DNA of 32,002 nucleotides. Source: Caldilineae bacterium. GTDB taxonomy: Bacteria > Chloroflexota > Anaerolineae > DUEN01. Positions 1-9,164 of the stretch are shown piece after piece. The notes beneath the pieces are model-generated. The model saw only the letters and a program-made list of their open reading frames with translations. It was not told where the DNA came from and searched no databases. The stretch spans positions 1 to 32,002 of the forward strand of contig DUEN01000060.1 of the NCBI GenBank assembly GCA_011176545.1, given 5' to 3'. The first letter of the stretch is position 1; the number at the start of each line of letters is the position of its first letter. The position numbers and the translations under genes were made by a program.

Positions 1-121
1 CGCAAAATCCTGGTGTGGGCCTGGGCCATATTTCGAGACCAGACTACCTTTGATCCCTTGCGGGCGGGATGTAGAACTTGAACCTCTTCTCATCTCGCTC
101 CCTTGACAAGCATGAGAGAAT
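1..121. other. Non-coding window edge downstream of rluE
   Basis: I see no convincing reading frame, tRNA or terminator here. The stretch lies downstream of the rluE-like gene, which reads leftwards and stops at 198. It leads into the repeat half-element at 122-173. Confidence 0.4.
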
Positions 122-173
122 CTACAAAACACGCCCTTAAGGAAGCGGGGGTCGTCTATTCCAACTATGAGCG
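122..173 (+). repeat. Right-end fragment of MITE-like repeat
   Basis: The segment starts with CTACAAAACACGCC, continues TTAAGGAAGCGGG and ends in a GTCGTCTATTCC...TATGAGCG end. The same order is seen at 21367-21417, and the same end at 9107-9128. The palindrome that precedes this block in the other copies is missing here except for its last CTAC, so this looks like a truncated copy. The left inverted end was not found upstream. Confidence 0.55.
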
Positions 174-195
174 AAAAGTTTAATGGGAGATGGGG

Positions 196-840
196 TCATC
201 GGCGTGAGCCTGAGGCGCGGGACAGGATCTGCCGCAGCTCCCGCAGCTCGTCTAGCGTCAGATCCCGCCATTGCCCCGGCTCTAGGCCATCGATAGTGAG
301 GGGGCCGATGGCCACGCGCACCAGCCGCAGTGTGGGCAGACCCACCGCGGCCGTCATGTGGCGAACCTGGCGCTTTCGCCCCTCTCGCAGAACGATGCGC
401 AGCCATCGGGTGGGACCATGAGGGGTCACGGGACGCGGGCGCGGTGGTAAGGCAGGGGGCTCTTCCAACAACTCGACCTCCGCCGGCGCGGTGCGACGCC
501 CCTTGATCATCACGCCCCGACGCAGCGCGTCCAGCGCCTCGGGCGTGGGGATGCCCTCGACCTGCACCAGATAGGTCTTGGGGAGCTTATAGCGGGGATG
601 GGTCAGGCGGTGGTTGACCCATCCGTCGTTGGTGAGGAACAGTAACCCCTCACTGTTCATGTCCAGTCGGCCAGCGGCGTACACCTGCTCCGGCACATCG
701 ATATATTGGCTCAGTGTGGGGCGTCCCTCGGGGTCGGTGAACGTCGATAGCACGCCGTATGGCTTGTAGAAGAGGAGATAGCGGTGGCATTCCCGCGGCC
801 GTCGGCGGCGAGGCCGGCCGCGTTTCTGAAACGATGGCAT
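196..840 (-). CDS. rluE: 23S rRNA pseudouridine synthase, RsuA/RluB/E/F family
   Basis: This 214-residue protein belongs to the RsuA/RluE family, which isomerises one uridine of rRNA to pseudouridine. The catalytic motif GRLDMNSEGLL is visible at about residues 57-67, where the Asp is the nucleophile. The family landmarks YKPYGVLSTF near the N-terminus and LREGRKRQVRHM near residue 150 are both present. It lacks the N-terminal S4 domain and instead begins with a short Arg-rich tail, as in E. coli RluE (U2457). It is on the same strand as dnaK, 111 bp downstream, with a perfect hairpin between them. Its ATG is preceded by GAGGGGAGG. The RluE assignment over RluF/RsuA rests on the short length and missing S4 domain. 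The family is certain, the exact target site is not. Confidence 0.85.
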   Translation of the reverse strand: MPSFQKRGRPRRRRPRECHRYLLFYKPYGVLSTFTDPEGRPTLSQYIDVPEQVYAAGRLDMNSEGLLFLTNDGWVNHRLTHPRYKLPKTYLVQVEGIPTPEALDALRRGVMIKGRRTAPAEVELLEEPPALPPRPRPVTPHGPTRWLRIVLREGRKRQVRHMTAAVGLPTLRLVRVAIGPLTIDGLEPGQWRDLTLDELRELRQILSRASGSRR

Positions 841-856
841 GACCTCCCCTCGGCAT

Positions 857-883
857 GAGGCCCCTCGTCTGACGAGGGGCCTC
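857..883 (-). terminator. Perfect hairpin between dnaK and rluE
   Basis: Two 13-nt arms (GAGGCCCCTCGTC and its exact complement) flank one base. No T-tract follows in the direction of dnaK transcription; the rluE ribosome-binding site follows instead. It could be a weak terminator, an mRNA-end stabiliser for dnaK, or another member of the GC-rich palindrome family seen elsewhere in the window. Confidence 0.5.
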
Positions 884-951
884 CATACTCTTCTACCATA
901 GCAGATGACCGATCATGTCCAATGACTGATTATCGTCATCAGCAAAGGCCA

Positions 952-2847
952 CTAGGGGGTCTCTCGAAACTCGCCTTCGATGACGTCCTCGTCCCCTTCC
1001 TCGCCGGGCTCTTGGTCTCCATCGGCCGACGGGGGCGTCTCCGGCGCCTGGTACATGCTCGCCCCGATGCGTTGTAAGGTGTCGAGCAGATCCTGGGTCA
1101 CGTTGCGGATGGCCTTTATCTCCTCGCCTCCCGAGGCGGAACGCACCGAGGCGATCTTCTCCTCCAGCTCGCTACGCCTGTCGGCGGGCACCTTCTCCCC
1201 ATGATCGCGCAGGAACTTCTCCGCCTGGTAGATGGCCGCGTCGGCCTGATTGCGGGCCTCCGCCAGCTCCCGGCGACGCTGATCCTCCTCCCGATGCTGT
1301 TCCGCCTCACGGATCATGCGCTCCACCTCTTCCTCCGTGAGGCCAGAGGAGGCCGTGATGGTGATCTTCTGCTCGCGGCCGGTGGCCTTGTCCCGGGCGC
1401 TGACGTTGAGGATGCCGTTCGCGTCGATGTCGAAGCACACCTCGATCTGGGGCACCCCGCGCGGCGCGGGCGGGATGCCATCCAGGATGAAGTGGCCTAG
1501 GATCTTGTTATCGCGAGCCATGGGGCGCTCACCCTGTACGACCACGATCTCCACCTGGGTCTGGCCGTCGGCCGCGGTGGAGAAGATCTGCGTCTTGCGA
1601 GTGGGGATCGTCGTGTTGCGCTCGATCATGGGCGTGGCGACGCCCCCCAGGGTCTCGATGGCCAGCGTGAGCGGCGTCACGTCCAGGAGCACGATGTCCT
1701 TCACCTCGCCGCCCAGGACGCCGGCCTGGATGGCCGCGCCGATGGCCACCACCTCATCAGGGTTAACGCCCTTATGCGGCTCCTTGCCGAAGAAGCGCCG
1801 CACCGCCTCCTGCACGGCGGGCATGCGCGTCATGCCGCCCACCAGGATCACCTCGTCGATGTCCTCGGGGCTCAATTTGGCGTCGGCCAGCGCCTGACGG
1901 CATGGCCCTAACGTGCGCTCGATCAAATCGGCCGTGAGCTGCTCCAGCTTGGCCCGGGTCAGCGTCATGGTGAGATGCTTGGGACCGGAGGCGTCGGCAG
2001 TGATGAAGGGGAGGTTGATCTCGGTCTCCGATACCGTGGACAGCTCGATCTTGGCTTTCTCGGCGGCCTCCTTCAATCGCTGGAGCGCCATGCGATCTCG
2101 GCGCAGGTCGATGCCCTGGTCGCGTTGGAACTCATCGCAGATCCAGTCGATGATGCGCTGATCGAAGTCATCGCCGCCCAGGAACGTATCGCCGTTGGTC
2201 GAGAGCACCTCGAACACGCCATCGCCTACCTCTAGGATGGAGATGTCGAACGTGCCCCCGCCCAGGTCATAGACGGCGATGCGTTCGTCCTTCTTCTTAT
2301 CCAGGCCATAGGCCAGCGCCGACGCGGTGGGCTCGTTGATGATGCGCAGCACCTCCAGCCCGGCGATGCGGCCGGCGTCCTTGGTCGCCTGGCGCTGGGA
2401 GTCGTTGAAATAGGCCGGCACCGTGATCACCGCCTGGGTGACCGGCTCGCCCAGATAGGCTTCCGCATCCGCCTTGAGCTTCTGCAGCACCATCGCCGAG
2501 ATCTCCGGCGGGGCGTACTCCTTGCCCCCCATCACCACCCAGGCGTCCCCATTGGGGCGCTCGATGATCTTGTAGGGCAGCACCTGCCGCGCCTTCTGCA
2601 CCTCCGGATCATCGTACTTGCGTCCCATCAGCCGCTTGACCGAGAAGATGGTGTTCTCCGGGTTGGTGATGGCCTGGCGCCGCGCGATCTGCCCCACCAT
2701 GCGCTCCCCGGTCTTTGGGTTGACGGCCACGACGGAGGGGATGAGACGTCCTCCCTCGGAGCTGGGGATGATCACCGGTTGGCCGCCTTCCATCACGGCG
2801 ACCACCGAGTTCGTCGTCCCTAGATCGATCCCTATGATCTTACCCAT
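952..2847 (-). CDS. dnaK: Chaperone protein DnaK (Hsp70)
   Basis: This is a full-length Hsp70 of 631 residues, the ATP-driven chaperone that binds exposed hydrophobic segments of client proteins. The actin-like ATPase domain shows [10 protein letters not shown] at residues 5-14, [15 protein letters not shown] near 145, [12 protein letters not shown] near 170 and [10 protein letters not shown] near 190. [10 protein letters not shown] lies near 335. The substrate-binding domain carries the usual [14 protein letters not shown] segment, followed by an alpha-helical lid and an acidic tail ending GEFRETP. It is the third gene of the hrcA-grpE-dnaK operon, 46 bp behind grpE, with GGAGG four bases before the ATG. 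Expression should follow CIRCE/HrcA control. No dnaJ follows, unlike many dnaK operons, so the J-protein partner must be encoded elsewhere. Confidence 0.98.
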   Translation of the reverse strand: MGKIIGIDLGTTNSVVAVMEGGQPVIIPSSEGGRLIPSVVAVNPKTGERMVGQIARRQAITNPENTIFSVKRLMGRKYDDPEVQKARQVLPYKIIERPNGDAWVVMGGKEYAPPEISAMVLQKLKADAEAYLGEPVTQAVITVPAYFNDSQRQATKDAGRIAGLEVLRIINEPTASALAYGLDKKKDERIAVYDLGGGTFDISILEVGDGVFEVLSTNGDTFLGGDDFDQRIIDWICDEFQRDQGIDLRRDRMALQRLKEAAEKAKIELSTVSETEINLPFITADASGPKHLTMTLTRAKLEQLTADLIERTLGPCRQALADAKLSPEDIDEVILVGGMTRMPAVQEAVRRFFGKEPHKGVNPDEVVAIGAAIQAGVLGGEVKDIVLLDVTPLTLAIETLGGVATPMIERNTTIPTRKTQIFSTAADGQTQVEIVVVQGERPMARDNKILGHFILDGIPPAPRGVPQIEVCFDIDANGILNVSARDKATGREQKITITASSGLTEEEVERMIREAEQHREEDQRRRELAEARNQADAAIYQAEKFLRDHGEKVPADRRSELEEKIASVRSASGGEEIKAIRNVTQDLLDTLQRIGASMYQAPETPPSADGDQEPGEEGDEDVIEGEFRETP

Positions 2848-2860
2848 ATCGCCTCCGGTC

Positions 2861-2890
2861 TAAATCTCTAATCTCACATCTCCGGTATCT
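2861..2890 (-). repeat. GGAGAT/GAGATTAG-type dispersed repeat in grpE-dnaK gap
   Basis: On the minus strand the gap reads GGAGATGTGAGATTAGAGAT, the same low-complexity motif as at 7437-7461 and 13835-13855. It fills most of the 46-bp spacer between grpE and dnaK. It is too short to be sure it is more than chance, but its recurrence in three separate places is notable. Confidence 0.4.
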
Positions 2891-2893
2891 CGT

Positions 2894-3529
2894 CTACTTC
2901 GCCACGCGCACTAAAGCGGGCCGCAACACCTTATCACCCATCCGATACCCTTTGCGCACCTCGGCGATGATATGTCCGCTCTCTACTTCGTCACTCTCCT
3001 CGTGACTCACCGCCTCATGTAGGGTGGGATCAAACGGCTGTCCCACCGCCTCGATGGGGGTCACTCCCTCTTGCTCCAGGATGTTCTGCAGCTTCCGATG
3101 GATGAGGGCGAACCCCTCGACCCAGGAGCTCTTGGCCACGTCTTCGGGCAGATGCTCAAAGGCCAGATCGAAGTCGTCCAAGACGGGCAGAAGCTTGCTG
3201 ATCAGGTTCGCGTTGGCCTGCTTAATGAACTCCTCCTGTTCCCGTTCCTGGCGCTTGCGATAGTTGGCGAACTCGGCCGCGGTGCGCCGCCACTGGTCGA
3301 GGTAGTCCTCCGCCTGAGCCTGGACCTCGGCCAGCTTGGCTTCCAGCTCGGCGACGCGCTCCTCAGCCGACTTCTCCTCATCCGGGGGGGCCTCCTCGGC
3401 CTTTTCGCTCTCCGCAGCAGCTTGCTCAGGAGGGCCCTCACCCTGCGTGAGGGCGGCCTCTACCTCCTCGGTGATCGGAGCCGCTTCCTCCGTGATCGTC
3501 CTCGGGTCATGACGCTCCTTGTCGCTCAT
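2894..3529 (-). CDS. grpE: Nucleotide exchange factor GrpE
   Basis: GrpE releases ADP from DnaK and so drives its chaperone cycle. The 211-residue protein has a long acidic, Glu-rich N-terminus (about residues 1-55) and a coiled-coil region rich in Glu/Leu/Arg. The family core includes RRTAAEFANYRKR near residues 85-97 and LLPVLDDFDLAFEHLP near 113-128. The C-terminal beta domain ends GYRMGDKVLRPALVRVAK, which matches the GrpE signature. It sits between hrcA and dnaK in the heat-shock operon. GGAGG lies 13 bases before the ATG, a little far, but no better in-frame start is visible. Confidence 0.96.
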   Translation of the reverse strand: MSDKERHDPRTITEEAAPITEEVEAALTQGEGPPEQAAAESEKAEEAPPDEEKSAEERVAELEAKLAEVQAQAEDYLDQWRRTAAEFANYRKRQEREQEEFIKQANANLISKLLPVLDDFDLAFEHLPEDVAKSSWVEGFALIHRKLQNILEQEGVTPIEAVGQPFDPTLHEAVSHEESDEVESGHIIAEVRKGYRMGDKVLRPALVRVAK

Positions 3530-3580
3530 AGTCTCACGTATGCCTCCAGATATAAGATTGGGGTAATTCCTAATTCTAAC

Positions 3581-3607
3581 CGCAAAGAGCGCAAAGGACG
3601 CAAAGGT
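3581..3607. repeat. Three tandem 9-bp CGCAAAG units
   Basis: Three consecutive units, CGCAAAGAG, CGCAAAGGA and CGCAAAGGT, lie in the hrcA-grpE gap. On the operon strand they read as repeated CTTTGCG. Short arrays of this type recur between genes in several bacterial genomes as far as I recall. Their function is unknown. Confidence 0.6.
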
Positions 3608-3634
3608 CGTTTAAGAAAGATTACTCCTATCGCC

Positions 3635-4660
3635 TCAGCATCCGTACCACTCACGTACCAGATCGCTCATCAGTGTGGACACGTAGCGAACTGCTGAGAT
3701 GGCCCGCGCGTAGGGCATGCGGATGGGACCCACCACACCCAACACCCCGGTAGCCGCGTTCTCCAACCCGTAGCGTGCCAGCACGAGGCTAACGTCTTTC
3801 AGCGCCTCCCAGCGGCCCTCGCCGCCGATGATGACCTGGACGGTGTTGACCCCCCGCAGATGGGCCAGGATGGACTCTAACAGCGGGCGCTCCTCCAGGA
3901 TCTGGACGATCCGTCGTGCCGACTCTTGCTCGGCGAACTCGGGTTCTTCTAAGATATGGAGCAGCCCCTCCCTGTAGATGTAGTCGCTGACCCGGCCGTC
4001 CACTCGTCGCATGATATCCCGCGCCAACATGATCAGCTGGCGGCTCAGCTCAGTCGCCAGGGGCATGCGGTCCAGGAGCTCCTCGCTGGTCGCGCCGTGT
4101 AAACGCTCGTTTAACTCGTTGGCGATGCGATTGAGCCGTTCCTGCGAGATCGGCCCATCCAGCCGCAGCATCCGCTGCTTGACCAACCCTCCCGCGAGCA
4201 CCAGGATCAACAGGACGACGGTGTCGTGCAGGGAGATGAGCTCTAGATGCTCGAAGCGGCTCTTAGGGGCCTTGGGGAGGGTCGCCAGGGCGGCGCCACG
4301 GGCCGTTCGCGCCAGCACAGCGGCGGCCAATCGCACCCATTGATCCAGTTCCTGTCGCACCTGGTGGAACTGATGCTGGATCATCAGCTGCTCTTCCGGC
4401 GGCAGCTCCACCTCGCCCAACAGGTGCTCGACGAAGTATCGATATCCCTCTTCCGTCGGCACCCGACCGGCGGAGGTATGGGGATGGGTGAGATACCCCA
4501 TCTCCTCCAGGGCCGCCAGCTCGTTACGGATGGTCGCCGGGCTGTACTTCAGGCCGTAACGCTCCACCAGGGCCTTCGAACCGACAGGCTGAGCGGTCTC
4601 GATATAGGCGCGTACGGTCAGCCCTAAAATCGCCTTCCGTCTTGGTGTCAATTCCGCCAT
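3635..4660 (-). CDS. hrcA: Heat-inducible transcription repressor HrcA
   Basis: HrcA binds CIRCE operators and represses class I heat-shock genes; GroEL normally helps it fold. The protein (341 residues from this start) begins with a winged-helix domain at about residues 1-75. In it LTPRRKAILGLTVRAYIET, PVGSKALVE and SPATIRNELAALEEMGYL are typical, followed by PHTSAGRVPTEEGYRYF. The rest is the GAF-like dimerisation domain. A GTG at 4666 would add two residues, but the ATG at 4660 has GGAGG at a better distance of nine bases. It is the first gene of the operon, and a perfect CIRCE lies between its promoter and its start, so it is autoregulated. Confidence 0.97.
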   Translation of the reverse strand: MAELTPRRKAILGLTVRAYIETAQPVGSKALVERYGLKYSPATIRNELAALEEMGYLTHPHTSAGRVPTEEGYRYFVEHLLGEVELPPEEQLMIQHQFHQVRQELDQWVRLAAAVLARTARGAALATLPKAPKSRFEHLELISLHDTVVLLILVLAGGLVKQRMLRLDGPISQERLNRIANELNERLHGATSEELLDRMPLATELSRQLIMLARDIMRRVDGRVSDYIYREGLLHILEEPEFAEQESARRIVQILEERPLLESILAHLRGVNTVQVIIGGEGRWEALKDVSLVLARYGLENAATGVLGVVGPIRMPYARAISAVRYVSTLMSDLVREWYGC

Positions 4661-4705
4661 ACGCACCTGCCTCCATAACCCTCTCGGCCATGCTCAGCCC
4701 GGGTC

Positions 4706-4740
4706 GCTTTTAGCACTCTCATGGCAAGAGTGCTAAAAGC
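4706..4740. promoter_or_regulatory. CIRCE operator (HrcA binding site)
   Basis: The canonical TTAGCACTC (4710-4718), nine spacer bases and GAGTGCTAA (4728-4736) are all present without a mismatch. The symmetry extends four more bases on each side (GCTT...AAGC), giving 13-bp perfect arms. The site begins directly downstream of the hrcA -10 element, where bound HrcA would block transcription. Confidence 0.97.
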
Positions 4741-4747
4741 GGGCGTC

Positions 4748-4776
4748 ATCATACCACGAAGCGATCCGTCTGTCAA
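4748..4776 (-). promoter_or_regulatory. Sigma-70-type promoter of hrcA-grpE-dnaK
   Basis: On the minus strand TTGACA (4776-4771) is separated by 17 bp from TATGAT (4753-4748). The -35 is consensus and the -10 has one mismatch. The predicted transcription start falls inside or just before the CIRCE element. Confidence 0.85.
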
Positions 4777-4811
4777 AGTGAAAGTAGCCGAAGGCGTCAC
4801 CCTCGGCTACT
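4777..4811 (-). terminator. Intrinsic terminator of the glycosyltransferase operon
   Basis: AGTAGCCGA (minus strand 4811-4803) pairs with TCGGCTACT (4791-4783). The stem can extend by two base pairs over a bulge. It is followed by TTTCACTTT, a modest T-rich tract. It lies about 30 bp after the stop of the flavin-reductase gene, and its tail runs straight into the -35 box of the hrcA promoter. Confidence 0.65.
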
Positions 4812-4840
4812 CATGGCGGAGGAGTGGGCCTGGAAGGAGT

Positions 4841-5368
4841 TTACTTCGCCTCGTATCGGGTCGATTCGACGAGCTGAGCCAGGCCGTAGATGCCATCCCC
4901 GAAGTTCATCAGGCGCCCTTCGACGCTGTCATCCACGTGCGCGGCGACGATCTCGCCCACGAAGACGGTGTGGTCGCCCGTTTCCACCTGCTGTACGAGA
5001 CGGCATTCCAGGTTAAATACGGCGCCCTCAATGAGCGGCACCGGGGTCGCCGTGCCGGGCCGGGTCTTTAATCCCGACGCGGGCATCTTATCGCCGTCGT
5101 AACCGGAGTGATTGCCCGTGTACCACACGGCCTCGCCCATATCCGGCCCGGGCGCCGCGATGACGAAGGCCCGGCTGTCCAGGATGGCCTTATGGGTGAA
5201 CCGCTTCGGGCTGACGGACACGGCATACAGCGGCGGCTTCGCGGAGCAGACCATGGACCATCCCGCCGGCATGACGTTGACCTGGCCGTTCGCGGCGCAG
5301 GATACCACCAACACGATCCATTCAGGGTACTTGCGCGATAAAGCCTCCTGCGGCGTGACCTGACGCAT
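4841..5368 (-). CDS. Flavin reductase-like, FMN-binding protein
   Basis: This 175-residue protein has the split-barrel flavin reductase-like fold (PF01613 family). Members bind FMN and either reduce flavins with NAD(P)H or act as flavoproteins. Visible landmarks are NVMPAGWSMVCSAKPPLYAVSVSP (residues about 32-54), the KAILDSRAFVIAAP segment and DHTVFVGEIVAAHVDD near 134-149, where the His-Thr-Val-Phe-Val-Gly pattern is typical. It follows the sugar transferase gene by 16 bp and has a full AGGAGGT five bases before the ATG, so it belongs to that operon. A role in polysaccharide synthesis is not obvious; it may simply be co-transcribed. The true electron donor and acceptor cannot be read from the sequence. 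Confidence 0.85.
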   Translation of the reverse strand: MRQVTPQEALSRKYPEWIVLVVSCAANGQVNVMPAGWSMVCSAKPPLYAVSVSPKRFTHKAILDSRAFVIAAPGPDMGEAVWYTGNHSGYDGDKMPASGLKTRPGTATPVPLIEGAVFNLECRLVQQVETGDHTVFVGEIVAAHVDDSVEGRLMNFGDGIYGLAQLVESTRYEAK

Positions 5369-5384
5369 GGATGACCTCCTGGGA

Positions 5385-6766
<1,382 letters not shown>

Positions 6767-6770
<4 letters not shown>

Positions 6771-7717
6771 GTCGTCCCCTCCGTCCCCGATGCGGCGATC
6801 CTACGCCATTGGCCACGTAAGGTACGATGCCCGATGTCCAGAGCCCCCTTGAGAGCGATGCCGCCCAGGATCAGCCAGTGAAGCCAGAAGGGCGTGGTCG
6901 CCGCGTAGTGCTTGCGATAGAAGATGACCATCGCACGGTAGAATTCCTTGCGAGCGCGCGAGCTATGTCGGCTAGCCGCCTCCTTGACGTGGAGCACCGT
7001 CACGGTCGGATTGTACCACACCCGCCAGCCCGCATCTTTGATCCGCTTCGCCCAATCGAGGTCTTCGCCGTACATCCAGAATGCCTCGTCCAGCAGCCCG
7101 ACCTGGAGAATCGCCTCGCGGCGCACCCACATGAACGCGCCTACGACGGAATCGACCTCGGTCAGCTCATCGGGATCCAGGTAGGTCATGTTATACCGTC
7201 CGAAGCGGCGGCTGCGTGGGAATAGCTTGTTCAGCCCCAGCATGCGCCACAGGGAAACTTCAGGCGTGGGGAACGAGCGACGACACGCCAGGTCTAATGA
7301 ACCATCCGGGCGCACCAGTTTCGGGCCGACCACGCCGGCGTCCGGCCGGGCGTCCATGAAGGCCATCATCTCCACCAGGGCATCCGGCGGCAGCACCGTA
7401 TCGGGATTCAGCAGGAGCACGTAGCGCGGTAAGAAATGGAGATTGGGGAATTGGAGATTAGCTATAGAATCGGTGAAGCCGAAGGAGCGCAACCCCAGGT
7501 TATTGGCATAGGCGTAGCCGCCGTTATGGTCGCTCTCGATCAGTCGAACCTGGGGGAACTCGGTGCGCACCATTTCGGCGCTGCCGTCGGTGGAGGCGTT
7601 ATCCACGACGCATACTTCGAACGCGATGTCGCCTTGACTGGCATAGATGGAACGCAAGCAGTCCCGCAGCAGACTACGCGTATTATAATTGACGATGATA
7701 ATCGCCAGGTCGAGCAT
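6767..7717 (-). CDS. Family 2 glycosyltransferase (rhamnosyltransferase-like)
   Basis: A GT-A fold inverting glycosyltransferase of 316 residues, likely cytoplasmic and acting on the lipid-linked sugar made by the neighbouring transferase. It shows IIIVNYNTRSLLRDCLRSI at the N-terminus and VDNASTDGSAEMV near residue 38. The metal-binding LLLNPDT lies near 100-106 and MYGEDLDWAKR near 214-224. Compared with the usual pattern, in which NNLGLR is followed within a few residues by RYVLLLNPDT, there are about 18 extra residues (FGFTDSIANLQFPNLHFL). They are encoded by a dispersed repeat motif; see the separate repeat entry. GAGGGA precedes the ATG. The acceptor and donor sugars are unknown. Confidence 0.93.
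7437..7480 (-). repeat. GGAGATT-type repeat inserted in the glycosyltransferase gene
   Basis: The plus strand reads TGGAGATTGGGGAATTGGAG followed by ATTAG, the same motif class as the intergenic copies at 2861-2890 and 13835-13855. Read as protein on the minus strand it gives the peptide NLQFPNLHF between LGLRS and RYVLLLNPDT. The reading frame is kept. Confidence 0.5.
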
Positions 7718-7774
7718 GAGTATCCCTCACCGGCAGCGGCATTTTAGCACAGGCCCCAGGGCGGGTCAAAGAGA

Positions 7775-8776
7775 TCATCGCCGACGCCAGTGGAGCTCCG
7801 GGCGGTGTCGATGTCGGAACCGCCAGGCCAGCCCCACCGGGTAGCCGATCATCTTGGCAACGTCGCCCACCAGGCGGATGATCGGCACCAGAGCGATGGC
7901 CTGAAGCCGCTGCCACGGTGTCAGGTCCCTCCAATAGTGCGTCAGTCGCTGCCACGGCCGGCGGCAATAGATCAGCCCGCCGAGCAGGAGCAATCCCCAC
8001 CACCAGGGCGTATGGACGAGACCCAGGATGGTCAAGGCGGGCGTCGCCACCAGATACGTCGTGTATCGCACCAGATGTCGTTTGCGCCACAGGTCGGCCT
8101 TGCCGTCGCCGCGGGCGTATCGGTAATACTGGATGAAGAAGGCCCGCAGTGAGGATCGGGGGCGGAAGTAGGCGATGGCATTGGGCGCCCAGGCGAAGGG
8201 GCCAAACTGATCCCGCAGCCGAAAGTCGAAGATCAAGTCCTCGCAGTAGTCCAGCCATTCCGGGTAGCCGCCCACCGCCTCCCACGCTCGCCGGGTGAAG
8301 GCCACAGAGCGGCTGGAGGGGAGGAAGCGGTCGGCCCGGATATCTTCCAGCGCGGGGAGTACCGTAGCCCCCATCGCGATCTCGAAGGTGGACTGCGGAT
8401 CGGGGAGGAAGAAGCCGGAGACCACCTGCACGCTCGGGTGTTGGACGAAAGGAGCGACGAGGAACTCGAGCCAACGGGGATGGAGCCGCACGCCGGCATC
8501 AGTGGAGGCGATGATGTCCCCCGACGCCGCGGCGATAGCGCGGTTTCGTCCCTGCGAGATGTTGGCGCCCGGCGCTACGAGCACCCGTAGAGGGAGACGA
8601 TCGGCGTACTCCTGGATAATGGGAACCGTGTCGTCTTGCGAGCCCCCGTCCACGATGACGACCTCATCCGGCGGCCGCGTTTGAGCGACGAGGGAGTCCA
8701 TCAAGCGACGGATGGAGTCCCCCTCGTTGAGAACGGTGGCGATGACGGAGACGCGCCGTGTGGATAGCTCCGACAT
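7775..8776 (-). CDS. Family 2 glycosyltransferase with C-terminal membrane segments
   Basis: This is the first gene of the polysaccharide operon (333 residues from this start). The GT-A domain has VSVIATVLNEGDSIRRLMDSL at the N-terminus, VDGGSQDDT near 45, the metal-binding STDAGVRL near 91 and YCEDLIFDFRL near 178. The C-terminal third has hydrophobic stretches (VATPALTILGLVHTPWW, WGLLLLGGLIYC, LQAIALVPIIRLV) that suggest a membrane-anchored enzyme like those elongating lipid-linked glycans. I chose the ATG at 8776 rather than 8785 because the -10 box overlaps the upstream ATG. The 8776 start would coincide with the predicted transcription start, and there is no Shine-Dalgarno sequence. The product specificity is unknown. 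Confidence 0.92.
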   Translation of the reverse strand: MSELSTRRVSVIATVLNEGDSIRRLMDSLVAQTRPPDEVVIVDGGSQDDTVPIIQEYADRLPLRVLVAPGANISQGRNRAIAAASGDIIASTDAGVRLHPRWLEFLVAPFVQHPSVQVVSGFFLPDPQSTFEIAMGATVLPALEDIRADRFLPSSRSVAFTRRAWEAVGGYPEWLDYCEDLIFDFRLRDQFGPFAWAPNAIAYFRPRSSLRAFFIQYYRYARGDGKADLWRKRHLVRYTTYLVATPALTILGLVHTPWWWGLLLLGGLIYCRRPWQRLTHYWRDLTPWQRLQAIALVPIIRLVGDVAKMIGYPVGLAWRFRHRHRPELHWRRR

Positions 8777-8783
8777 GTCTCGC

Positions 8784-8811
8784 ATTATAACTTGTTTACA
8801 GGCCGTGGCAA
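8784..8811 (-). promoter_or_regulatory. Promoter of the glycosyltransferase operon, possibly leaderless
   Basis: Minus strand TTGCCA (8811-8806), 16 bp, then TATAAT (8789-8784). The expected start of RNA, about seven bases after the -10, is at 8776-8778, which is the ATG itself. The -35 is imperfect, so this is a moderately supported call. Confidence 0.6.
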
Positions 8812-8846
8812 ACGGAGGCCAGTTCTCCCTTCATATACTAAGAGGT

Positions 8847-8870
8847 AGGGGCGGCCGATCGGTCGCCTCT
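8847..8870. repeat. GC-rich palindrome (AGGGGCG...CGCCTCT)
   Basis: A 24-nt near-palindrome (AGGGGCGGCCGA / TCGGTCGCCTCT) in which the only two non-Watson-Crick positions are G-T pairs. It belongs to the same class as the palindromes at 9029, 15342, 21344 and 21434. The 8812-9146 gap otherwise holds only the repeat element at 8966-9128; I found no firm promoter for rpiA in it. Confidence 0.5.
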
Positions 8871-8965
8871 TTCAAGGCATCCCCGCAGCCATTTCCACCA
8901 AAGGCGATACACTACCTGCTGGTCTTCAACATACGCCTGTCGCTACCGATATGGTAAAATACGTT

Positions 8966-9128
8966 CGTTCGTATTGGCATAGACGAGAACCTGTGGCAAT
9001 GCCGTGCCTGATTCGGGATTCAGTCTTATAGGGGCATGGCGCCGCCGTGCCCCTACAAAACCGCCATTTCGCTGCGTCGTGAGGGTAAGGCGCGCTTCTA
9101 CTGCATGTCGTGTATTCCAATATGAGCG
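8966..9128. mobile_element. MITE-like element, copy upstream of rpiA
   Basis: The left end (8966-8987, containing TATTGGCATA) and the right end (9107-9128, TGTATTCCAATATGAGCG) are imperfect inverted complements, with about 17 of 22 positions matching. Inside is a 27-nt palindrome at 9029-9055 (TAGGGGCATGGCG paired with CGCCGTGCCCCTA, one mismatch), followed by CAAAACCGCC, as in the other copies. No coding capacity is present. It is the most complete copy in the window. Confidence 0.55.
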
Positions 9129-9164
9129 GACACGTTATCATTCGGTATGGATATTGCGTGGCGT

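Noticed and set aside
897-937. Possible promoter for rluE (TTGGAC...TATGGT on the minus strand)
   Set aside because: Both boxes match the consensus poorly and spacing is 16 bp; too weak to support.
3071-3697. Plus-strand open frame of 208 codons across grpE
   Set aside because: Antisense to grpE and the repeat-containing gap; it gives low-complexity Leu-rich sequence without a ribosome-binding site.
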